Shown here in pieces: positions 57,791 through 64,000 of a stretch of DNA of 64,000 bases (its first letter is position 1; every line of letters begins with the position of its first letter). This stretch comes from Streptomyces sp. MP131-18 (GTDB taxonomy: Bacteria; Actinomycetota; Actinomycetes; Streptomycetales; Streptomycetaceae): contig NZ_LZNS01000001.1 of NCBI RefSeq assembly GCF_001984575.1, positions 4,550,049 to 4,614,048 of the forward strand. Direction: 5' to 3'. The translations under genes and the position numbers were made by a program. Under the pieces are notes generated by a model. The model searched no databases, was not told the origin of the DNA, and was given only the letters and a program-made list of their open reading frames with translations.

Positions 57791-58687
57791 ATGGCAGACA
57801 TGAGCGCACAGCCCACCCCGTCAGCGCCCCCCGTACCCCCCGTACCGCCCGAGCCCCCCACGCGCCACGCCGCCGCGCGCCGGGCGCGCACGCCGGTGGC
57901 CCTGCTGGCCGCCGTCGCCATCGCCGCCGCGGCGGTGGGCGGCGGCACCGCCGCCCTGCTCGACCGCCCCGCGGGAACGGAGCCGACCGCCGGGTCCGCC
58001 GCTTCGGGCACCGGCACCACCGTGTCCGTGGAGACGGATGGCACCGTGGCCTCCGTCGCCGAGGCCGTCGCCCCCAGCGTCGTGGAGATCTCCGCCGGGA
58101 GCAGCGGCGGCTCGGGCGTGATCCTCTCCGCGGACGGCACGATCCTCACCAACAACCACGTCGTCGCGGGCTCCGGCACCGCGGAGGTCACGTTCCACGA
58201 CGGCAGCACCGCCACGGCCACCGTCACCGGCACCGACCCTGACTCCGATCTGGCCGTCATCGAGGTGGAGGGCGTCGACGACCTGAAGCCGGCCGTGCTC
58301 GGCGACTCCTCGGAGGTCGCCGTCGGCGACGAGGTGGTGGCCATCGGCTCCCCGGAGGGCCTGACCGGCACCGTCACCAGCGGCATCGTCTCCGCCCTCG
58401 ACCGCGAGGTCACCGTCAGCAAGGAGAACGGGCCGGGTGGCGGGCCGGGCGGCCCGGGCGGGCAGCAGGTGGGCGCCGGGACCACCACCTACCGCGCCAT
58501 CCAGACCGACGCGGCCCTCAACCACGGCAACTCGGGCGGCGCACTGGTCAACATGGCGGGCGAGATCATCGGCATCAACTCCGCCATGTACGGCACCTCG
58601 CAGGACGCGGGCAGTTCGGGGCTCGGCTTCGCCATCCCCGTCGACACGGTCAGGGACGTGCTCGGCAGCATGGGGACCAGCGTCTGA
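57791..58687 (+). CDS. Membrane-anchored trypsin-like (HtrA/S1C) protease
   Basis: A 298-residue protease. A Pro-rich cytoplasmic stretch is followed by one helix (about residues 35-57) and an extracytoplasmic S1C domain with the full triad: His123 in LTNNHVV, Asp153 in DSDLAV and Ser248 in HGNSGGAL. There is no PDZ domain, unlike most HtrA proteins. A Gly-rich loop (GPGGGPGGPGG) interrupts the domain. It is followed after 15 bases by a two-component system, an arrangement parallel to mycobacterial MprAB with PepD; probably an envelope-stress protease. Confidence 0.9.
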   Translation: MADMSAQPTPSAPPVPPVPPEPPTRHAAARRARTPVALLAAVAIAAAAVGGGTAALLDRPAGTEPTAGSAASGTGTTVSVETDGTVASVAEAVAPSVVEISAGSSGGSGVILSADGTILTNNHVVAGSGTAEVTFHDGSTATATVTGTDPDSDLAVIEVEGVDDLKPAVLGDSSEVAVGDEVVAIGSPEGLTGTVTSGIVSALDREVTVSKENGPGGGPGGPGGQQVGAGTTTYRAIQTDAALNHGNSGGALVNMAGEIIGINSAMYGTSQDAGSSGLGFAIPVDTVRDVLGSMGTSV

Positions 58688-58702
58688 TGCCAGACTTGCG
58701 CC

Positions 58703-59443
58703 ATGGCTGGCAGCACCCCCGGTTCCCGCATCCTGATCGCCGACGACGAGCCCGCCGTGCGGGAGGCGCTGCGCCGCAGCCTGACGTTCGAGGGCTACCG
58801 CACCGAGACCGCGGCGGACGGGATCGAGGCGCTGGCCAAACGGGAGAGCTGGGCGCCCGACGCCATCGTCCTCGACGTGCTGATGCCGCGCATGGACGGC
58901 CTCACCGCGGCCAGGCGGCTGCGCGCCCTCGGTGACCGGGTGCCGATCCTCATGCTCACGGCCCGTGACACCGTCGGCGACCGGGTCAGCGGCCTGGACG
59001 CCGGCGCCGACGACTACCTCGTCAAGCCGTTCGAGCTGGACGAACTGCTCGCCCGGCTGCGCGCCCTGCTGCGCCGCGGCGCGTACACCGCCGGCCCCGG
59101 CGGGGACGAGCCGGGCGGCGAGGCGGCCATGACGTTCGCCGACCTGCGGATGGACCCCGTCACCCGGGAGGTGCACCGCGGGGCGCGGCGCGTGGAGCTG
59201 ACCAGGACCGAGTTCACGCTGCTCGAACTCCTCCTCGCCCACCCCCGCCAGGTCCTCACCCGCGAACAGATCCTCCGCGCCGTGTGGGGCTTCGACCACG
59301 AGCCCTCCTCCAACTCCCTGGACGTCTACGTCATGTATCTGCGCCGCAAGACCGAGGCGGGCGGCGAACCGCGCCTGGTGCACACCGTCCGCGGTGTCGG
59401 CTACGTGCTGCGCGAGCCGGGCGCGCGCGAACGGCGTGCGTAG
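58703..59443 (+). CDS. OmpR-family response regulator (MprA-like)
   Basis: A 246-residue regulator. Receiver with Asp14/Asp15, phospho-acceptor Asp58 (AIVLDVLMP) and Lys in YLVKPFE; winged helix with LTRTEFTLLELLLAHPRQVLTREQIL and the end HTVRGVGYVLREP. It overlaps its kinase gene by 8 bases and follows the protease gene. Context and resemblance to MprA suggest that it responds to envelope stress and controls the protease. Confidence 0.93.
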   Translation: MAGSTPGSRILIADDEPAVREALRRSLTFEGYRTETAADGIEALAKRESWAPDAIVLDVLMPRMDGLTAARRLRALGDRVPILMLTARDTVGDRVSGLDAGADDYLVKPFELDELLARLRALLRRGAYTAGPGGDEPGGEAAMTFADLRMDPVTREVHRGARRVELTRTEFTLLELLLAHPRQVLTREQILRAVWGFDHEPSSNSLDVYVMYLRRKTEAGGEPRLVHTVRGVGYVLREPGARERRA

Positions 59444-60857
59444 CCGGTACGCGCGGCTGCCGCTGCGCTCCAGACTCGCCCTGCTGACCGCTGTCGCCGT
59501 CGCCCTCGCCGTGGCCGTGTGCGCCCTGGCCGCCTGGTTCCTCGTCCGCGGCCAGCTGCGTTCCTCGCTCGACGACGCGCTCCGCAACACCCGCGCCGAT
59601 CCGGCGGGCGTGGCCCGGGTCCTCGGCCAGCGCGCCTGCGGCGCCGAGCAGACACAGGAGGGGCGGCTCCTCGACTACAGCATCCAGGTCGTCGACGGCT
59701 CCGGTGAGCCGTGCCTCGTCGCGGGGCACGCCACCCTCGACGTCACCGAGGCCGACATCGCCGTGGCCCGCAACCAGATGCCCGAGGCGCTGCACGACGC
59801 CGAGGGCTCCGACGGCACCGACTACCGCGTCATCACCCGGCCGCTGGACGGCCTGCTCGGCGAGTCCGTCGGCGCGGTGTCCGTGGCGAGGCCGCTGACC
59901 CAGGTCTCCGAGCCGCTCCAGGCGCTCGCCTTCGTCCTGGCCGCGGTCGCCGCGGCCGGGGCCGTCGGCGCCGCCGGGGTCGGGGTGGCCCTGGCCAGGG
60001 CCGGTCTTCGCCCGGTCGACCGGCTCACGCACGCCGCCGAGCACATCGCCCGCACCGAGGACCTGAGCGTCCGCATCCCCGTGTCGGGCGACGACGAGAT
60101 CGCCCGCCTGTCCCGCTCGTTCAACTCGATGACCGCCGCCCTCGCCTCCTCGCGCGACCTCCAGCAGCAGCTGATCGCGGACGCGGGGCACGAGCTGCGC
60201 ACCCCGCTGACCTCGCTGCGCACCAATATCGACCTGCTGGTGCGCAGTGAGGAGACCGGCCGCCCGCTGCCCGAGGAGGACCGGCGCGAGCTGCTCGCAT
60301 CCGTGACCGCGCAGCTGGCCGAGCTGGCCGCGCTCATCGGCGACCTCCAGGAGCTGTCGCGGCCGGAGGCCGCCGCGGGCGGCACCCAGCCGGCCGTCGT
60401 CGCCCTGCACGAGATCGCGGCCCGGGCCGTGGCACGCGCCCGGCTGCGCGCCGGCGGGCTGCCCATCGGCAGCGAACTCGACCCCTGGTACGTGCGCGCC
60501 GAGCCGGCCGCGCTGGAGCGGGCGGTGGTCAATCTGCTCGACAACGCGGTCAAGTTCCACCCGCTCGGCGGGGCCGGCCGGGAGGCCGGGGTGGCGGTGG
60601 TGCTGCGCGACGGGGTGCTCGGCATCCGGGACCACGGGCCCGGCATCCCGCCGGAGGAACTGCCGCACGTCTTCGAACGCTTCTGGCGCGCGCCGGACGC
60701 CCGCGGGCTGCCCGGCTCCGGCCTCGGCCTGTCGATCGTGGCCAGGACCGTGCGCGAATGCGGCGGCACGGTCGTGCTGCGCCCGGCGGCGGGCGGCGGG
60801 ACCGAGGCCCTGCTCTCCCTGCCGGGCGCGCCCGTGCCGCCGCCCGCCGCGGCCTGA
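59436..60857 (+). CDS. Sensor histidine kinase (MprB-like)
   Basis: A 473-residue kinase. Helices at about 13-38 and 162-187 enclose a sensor domain with two Cys (Cys68, Cys93). HAMP (LRPVDRLTHAAEHIARTEDL) is followed by HisKA with His252 in ADAGHELRTPL and an ATPase domain with NLLDNAVKF, RDHGPGIPPEELPHVFERFWR and GSGLGLSIV. The GTG start overlaps the regulator stop. It is the cognate kinase of the preceding regulator. Confidence 0.93.
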   Translation: MRSRYARLPLRSRLALLTAVAVALAVAVCALAAWFLVRGQLRSSLDDALRNTRADPAGVARVLGQRACGAEQTQEGRLLDYSIQVVDGSGEPCLVAGHATLDVTEADIAVARNQMPEALHDAEGSDGTDYRVITRPLDGLLGESVGAVSVARPLTQVSEPLQALAFVLAAVAAAGAVGAAGVGVALARAGLRPVDRLTHAAEHIARTEDLSVRIPVSGDDEIARLSRSFNSMTAALASSRDLQQQLIADAGHELRTPLTSLRTNIDLLVRSEETGRPLPEEDRRELLASVTAQLAELAALIGDLQELSRPEAAAGGTQPAVVALHEIAARAVARARLRAGGLPIGSELDPWYVRAEPAALERAVVNLLDNAVKFHPLGGAGREAGVAVVLRDGVLGIRDHGPGIPPEELPHVFERFWRAPDARGLPGSGLGLSIVARTVRECGGTVVLRPAAGGGTEALLSLPGAPVPPPAAA

Positions 60858-60887
60858 CCGGCGGTCAGCGGCGGCGGTCCGCGGCGG

Positions 60888-61391
60888 TCAGCAGGGCCGG
60901 CAGTTGCCCCCGGCCGCCGCCAGGCCGTCGTCCGCGGTGCCGGGGTCGTCCAGCAGGCGGCGCGGGCCGCAGCCCTGCTCCCCGCAGATGTCGTAGGGGT
61001 TGGCCAGCATGCAGCTCTCCAGCGACAGGCACCCGCAGCCGATGCACTCGGTGAGGCTGTCCCGCAGCCGCGACAGCTGCCGGATGCGGGTGTCCAGATC
61101 GGTCCGCCAGTATGCGGAGACCTCCGCCCAGTCCCCCTTGTTGGGCGTGCGGCCCTCCGGGAGCCGGGCGAGCGCGGTGCGGATCGCGTTCAGCGGCATG
61201 CCGACGTTCTGCGACACCCGGATGAACGCCACCCGCCGGAGCATGTCGCGCGTGTAGCGCCGCTGGTTGCCCGAGGTGCGGCGGCTGCTGATGAGCCCCT
61301 GCTCCTCGTAGAACCTGAGGGCCGAGGTGGCGACGCCGCTGCGATCGGCAAGCTGGCCGATGGTGAGTTCCTTCACAATCTGTGGTGCCAT
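60888..61391 (-). CDS. soxR: SoxR, [2Fe-2S] redox regulator
   Basis: A 167-residue MerR-family activator. The HTH is LTIGQLADRSGVATSALRFYEEQGL. The iron-sulfur ligands are Cys116, Cys119, Cys121 and Cys127 (CIGCGCLSLESC). Four further Cys (136, 141, 164, 167) in the C-terminal tail are absent from E. coli SoxR. In Streptomyces, SoxR responds to redox-active antibiotics rather than superoxide. The ATG at 61391 has TAGGAT exactly 6 bases upstream, suggesting a leaderless mRNA. Confidence 0.93.
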   Translation of the reverse strand: MAPQIVKELTIGQLADRSGVATSALRFYEEQGLISSRRTSGNQRRYTRDMLRRVAFIRVSQNVGMPLNAIRTALARLPEGRTPNKGDWAEVSAYWRTDLDTRIRQLSRLRDSLTECIGCGCLSLESCMLANPYDICGEQGCGPRRLLDDPGTADDGLAAAGGNCRPC

Positions 61392-61409
61392 CCCTCCATC
61401 CTAACGAAA

Positions 61410-61427
61410 CCTGAAGGTTTCTTGAGG
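61410..61427. promoter_or_regulatory. SoxR box
   Basis: CCTGAAG-GTTT-CTTGAGG matches the SoxR consensus CCTCAAG-N4-CTTGAGG with one change, and overlaps the shorter palindrome AAACCTGAAGGTTT. It lies between soxR and the metallophosphoesterase/PPTase genes and could act on either or both. A TAGCGT hexamer 10-15 bases downstream fits a rightward promoter with the long spacer typical of MerR activators. Confidence 0.75.
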
Positions 61428-61474
61428 GGCGTGAGGTAGCGTGGGAAATCGTGCGCAGTGGAGGGGAGTTGTAC

Positions 61475-62320
61475 ATGGGCAAGCTGGTGGCCATCAGCGA
61501 TCTGCATGTGCGGTACGAGGAGAACCGGCACATCGTGGAGCGCCTGCGTCCCGACCAGGACGACGACTGGCTGCTCGTGGCCGGGGACGTCGGCGAGCTG
61601 TCGACGGACATCGAATGGGCCCTGACGCTGCTCAGCCGCAGGTTCGCCAAGGTGGTGTGGGTCCCGGGCAACCACGAGCTGTGGACGCCGCCGGACGACC
61701 CGCTGAAACTGAAGGGTGAGCGGCGCTACCGCCACCTCGTGGAGATGTGCCGCGGCCTCGGCGTCGTCACACCGGAGGACCCGTACCCGGTCTTCCACGG
61801 AACGGGCGGGCCCGTCGTGATCGTTCCGCTGTTCCTGCTGTACGACTACACCTTCCGCCCGCGGGGGACGTTCTCCAAGCGCCAGGCGCTGGACGTGGCG
61901 GAGGAGGCCGGTGTCGTCTGCACCGACGAGTTCCTGCTGAAGCCGGAGCCGTACGCGGGCGCCGAGGCGTGGTGCCGCGCCCGGCTCGCGCTCACCGAGG
62001 CCAGGCTCACCGCGGAGCTGCCCGAGGGCCTGCCCACCGTGCTGGTCAACCACTTCCCGATCGTCCGCGAGCCCACCAGGATCCTGCGGTACCCGGAGTT
62101 CGCGCTGTGGTGCGGCACCGAGGCCACGGCCGACTGGCCGCGCCGCTTCAACGCCGCCTCCGTGGTCTACGGCCACCTGCACATCCCGCGGCTGATCTGG
62201 CACGACGGCGTACCGCACCAGGAGGTGTCGCTCGGCTACCCCAGGGAGTGGCAGCAGCGCCAGCAGTCGCCCGGCCGCCTGGTGCAGATCATGCCCTCCG
62301 GGGCGGTGGCCGAACGATGA
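61475..62320 (+). CDS. Metallophosphoesterase
   Basis: A 281-residue calcineurin-like phosphoesterase. Metal motifs in order: ISDLHV, VAGDVGE, VPGNHE, NHFPIV and YGHLHI, giving the complete two-metal site. The ATG at 61475 has a GGAGGGGAG site 6 bases upstream. It is coupled by ATGA to a phosphopantetheinyl transferase. It may hydrolyse a phosphoester in coenzyme A or carrier-protein metabolism; the pairing is conserved in other Streptomyces as I recall. Confidence 0.9.
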   Translation: MGKLVAISDLHVRYEENRHIVERLRPDQDDDWLLVAGDVGELSTDIEWALTLLSRRFAKVVWVPGNHELWTPPDDPLKLKGERRYRHLVEMCRGLGVVTPEDPYPVFHGTGGPVVIVPLFLLYDYTFRPRGTFSKRQALDVAEEAGVVCTDEFLLKPEPYAGAEAWCRARLALTEARLTAELPEGLPTVLVNHFPIVREPTRILRYPEFALWCGTEATADWPRRFNAASVVYGHLHIPRLIWHDGVPHQEVSLGYPREWQQRQQSPGRLVQIMPSGAVAER

Positions 62321-63045
62321 GCGGGCTGTTCCGGGACCTGCTGCCCGAGCAGGTGGCCGTCGTCGAGACGGCGGGCGACGTGGCCGAGCCCGGCCTGTTC
62401 CCCGAGGAGGCCGAGCGCGTCGCCGCGGCCGTGGACGAGCGGCGCCGCGAGTTCGGCACGGTCCGCTACTGCGCCCGCGCGGCCCTGGCGGGCCTCGGCG
62501 GCCCGCGGGTGCCGCTGCTGCCGGGCGAGCGGGGCGCGCCGCAGTGGCCCGAGGGCTTCATCGGCGCGATGACGCACTGCCTCGGCTACCGCGCGGCGGC
62601 GGTGGCGCGGGCCACGGAGATGACGGGCATCGGCATCGACGCCGAGCCGAACGAGCCGCTGCGCGACCCCGGCGTCCTCAAGCTGATCGCGCTGCCCGAG
62701 GAGCGCGCCGCGCTGCCCGGCCTCGCGGCGCGGCGGCCGGACGTCTCCTGGGAGCGGCTGCTCTTCAGCGCCAAGGAGAGCGTGTACAAGGTCTGGTTCC
62801 CGCTGACGCACAAGTGGCTCGACTTCGAGGAGGCGGTGATCGAGCCGGACCCGGACGCCGGCACGTTCACGGCCCGCCTGCTCGTTCCCGGCCCGGTGGT
62901 CGCGGGCACCCGGCTGACCGGCTTCGCCGGCCGCTGGGCCGTACGCGACGGCCTGGTCGGCACGGCCATCGGCCTGACCCGCGACCCCGCGGCGGCGCCG
63001 CCCCCGGAAACCCAGGACGGCGTCCCTCAGCCCGCACAGCCCTGA
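62317..63045 (+). CDS. 4'-phosphopantetheinyl transferase (Sfp/EntD type)
   Basis: A 242-residue enzyme that transfers 4'-phosphopantetheine from CoA to Ser of carrier proteins in polyketide, peptide or siderophore synthesis. The EntD-like motifs are present: GAMTHCLGYRAAA, IGIDAEPNEPL (metal-binding Asp and Glu) and FSAKESVYKVWFPL. It is read from the ATG overlapping the metallophosphoesterase stop. A SoxR box upstream of the pair hints at redox-linked expression. Confidence 0.92.
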   Translation: MSGLFRDLLPEQVAVVETAGDVAEPGLFPEEAERVAAAVDERRREFGTVRYCARAALAGLGGPRVPLLPGERGAPQWPEGFIGAMTHCLGYRAAAVARATEMTGIGIDAEPNEPLRDPGVLKLIALPEERAALPGLAARRPDVSWERLLFSAKESVYKVWFPLTHKWLDFEEAVIEPDPDAGTFTARLLVPGPVVAGTRLTGFAGRWAVRDGLVGTAIGLTRDPAAAPPPETQDGVPQPAQP

Positions 63046-63124
63046 AGCTCCGAAGCCCTGAGCGCCACCACGCGCGGCGTCCGCCCGCGCCTGCCGCCCC
63101 CGCGGGGGCGGCAGGCGCGGTGCG

Positions 63125-64000
63125 TCATCCGACGACGGTGATGCGGTCGGCGGCCGGGGGTGCGAGCGGGGTCTCGGCCGTCGAGTTGGCCGTCAGGTAG
63201 TCGGCGAGGACCGCCATGTCGTCGTTGCCGACCACCGGGTCGCCGCCCTCGGCCAGCGTGGCGAAGCCGTCGCCGCCGCCCGCCAGGAAGGAGTTGACCG
63301 CGACCCGGTACGTGGCCGCCGGGTCGAGCGGCTCGCCGCCGACCGTCACGGAGCCGGCCACGATCCGGTCCGCGCCCGACCGGGTCAGGTCCAGCGTGTA
63401 CGCCAGGCCCTCCGACGGCTGGAGGATCTTCGGCGACGCCTCGTTCGCGCCGCTGACCTGCTCCCTGAGCACGGCGAGCAGTTGTTCGCCGGACAGGTCG
63501 AGCAGGTTCACCGTGTTGGAGAACGGCTGGACGGTGAAGCCCTCGCCGTAGGTGACGACCCCGTCGCCCTCCTCGCCCGACGCGGCGTACGTCAGGTCGG
63601 CCCGCACCCCGCCGGGGTTCATCCACGCCAGGTCGGCCTCCTGGTCGACCTCCCGCGCGTGGGCCAGCTGCGCGTCGGCGATCAGGTCGCCCAGCGGGAA
63701 CTCGGGGCTGCCCGCGCCGCGTCCCGCGATGTCCTCGGTGATCCACCCGATGGGCGCGTTGGCGACGGGGGCGGCCAGTTCGTTCCAGTACCCGATCAGC
63801 TCGGTCAGGTCGGGCGCCCGCTCCTGCTCGCGGTCCACGACGCGGTTGGTGCCCTCGACGGAGGTCCGCACGATGTCGCGCCGCAGGCGGTCGTACTCCA
63901 TGTTCAGCTCGGTGAACAGCCTGCCGTTCGACGCGGCCGAGGTGACCAGCCGGTCCCGGCCTGACGGGTCGGGGACCGTGCACACGTACGGCTGGTGGGT
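63125..64000 (-). CDS. 5'-nucleotidase-like protein, C-terminal part (gene cut by window end)
   Basis: The frame is open to the last base of the window, so the N-terminal metallophosphoesterase domain lies outside. The first codons seen (THQPYVC) belong to the last metal motif of that domain. The rest is the 5_nucleotid_C domain: PLGDLIADAQLAHA, MNPGGVRADLTY, VQPFSNTVNLLDLSG and NSFLAGGGDGFATL. Family members are secreted nucleotidases or 2',3'-cyclic phosphodiesterases. The visible C-terminus is short and shows no sortase signal. Confidence 0.9.
   Translation of the reverse strand, partial: THQPYVCTVPDPSGRDRLVTSAASNGRLFTELNMEYDRLRRDIVRTSVEGTNRVVDREQERAPDLTELIGYWNELAAPVANAPIGWITEDIAGRGAGSPEFPLGDLIADAQLAHAREVDQEADLAWMNPGGVRADLTYAASGEEGDGVVTYGEGFTVQPFSNTVNLLDLSGEQLLAVLREQVSGANEASPKILQPSEGLAYTLDLTRSGADRIVAGSVTVGGEPLDPAATYRVAVNSFLAGGGDGFATLAEGGDPVVGNDDMAVLADYLTANSTAETPLAPPAADRITVVG

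Noticed and set aside
61475..63045. Edge of a biosynthetic gene cluster because of the PPTase
   Set aside because: No carrier-protein, synthase or tailoring genes lie nearby; this PPTase pair looks like a stand-alone operon.

Overview
The window is 64 kb of very GC-rich chromosomal DNA from an actinomycete, almost certainly Streptomyces or a close relative. The clues are the codon bias (GC in nearly every third position), the frequent GTG starts and 4-bp start/stop overlaps, and marker genes of that group: glnR, nur, rsiG, a SAV2177-type methyltransferase, an LmeA/DUF2993 protein, CysA-type sulfurtransferase with DUF1416, and an Eis-like acetyltransferase. I see no tRNA, rRNA, insertion sequence, prophage or CRISPR array. 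The two ends cut into neighbouring DNA; the last gene is incomplete.

Layout. 1-9.6 kb is a regulator-rich accessory stretch: a cupin protein, three different SGNH/GDSL hydrolases, an ABC exporter with its ArsR-like repressor, a PadR and two TetR regulators. 9.6-11.4 kb is an FAD monooxygenase in operon with one TetR. 11.6-14.0 kb is a glutamine-synthetase-like enzyme next to an amidohydrolase, a split version of the FluG arrangement. 14.2-17.7 kb holds a small-molecule phosphotransferase, an ankyrin protein, an orphan NarL-type histidine kinase and a methyltransferase. 17.7-26.3 kb is one sugar locus: FGGY kinase, fucose/arabinose-type isomerase, two ABC permeases, a binding lipoprotein, a GH172 (DUF2961) glycosidase and a divergent LacI repressor. 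My reading is uptake and breakdown of a D-arabinofuranose- or fructofuranose-containing glycoside. 26.3-28.1 kb is a decaying stretch with a frameshifted gene.

28.2-38.2 kb contains an orphan NarL response regulator, an MmyB-type XRE regulator opposite a secreted protein, cytochrome bd genes cydAB, an MMPL exporter, and a GntR/HAD/phosphotransferase cassette facing a 61-residue membrane protein. From 38.2 kb the content becomes core-like: Eis-type acetyltransferase, asparaginase, rsiG (c-di-GMP-responsive anti-sigma factor for WhiG), dtd, ygfZ, nur, a lipoprotein/MacAB-like export operon, an SDR, an OmpR two-component pair, a HEPN-type Abi protein preceded by a very stable hairpin, and a set of small conserved proteins.

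A sulfur block at 51.6-53.6 kb (DsrE, DUF1416, sulfurtransferase) includes an unannotated cysteine-containing leader peptide at 53497-53598. Then come an LmeA-like protein, a MoaD/ThiS protein, glnR behind a leader hairpin with a T-run, a LacI regulator, and a trypsin-like protease with an OmpR two-component system (MprAB/PepD-like). The end carries soxR with a SoxR box facing a metallophosphoesterase and a phosphopantetheinyl transferase, then a truncated 5'-nucleotidase. Functional names come from reading motifs; no database search was possible.
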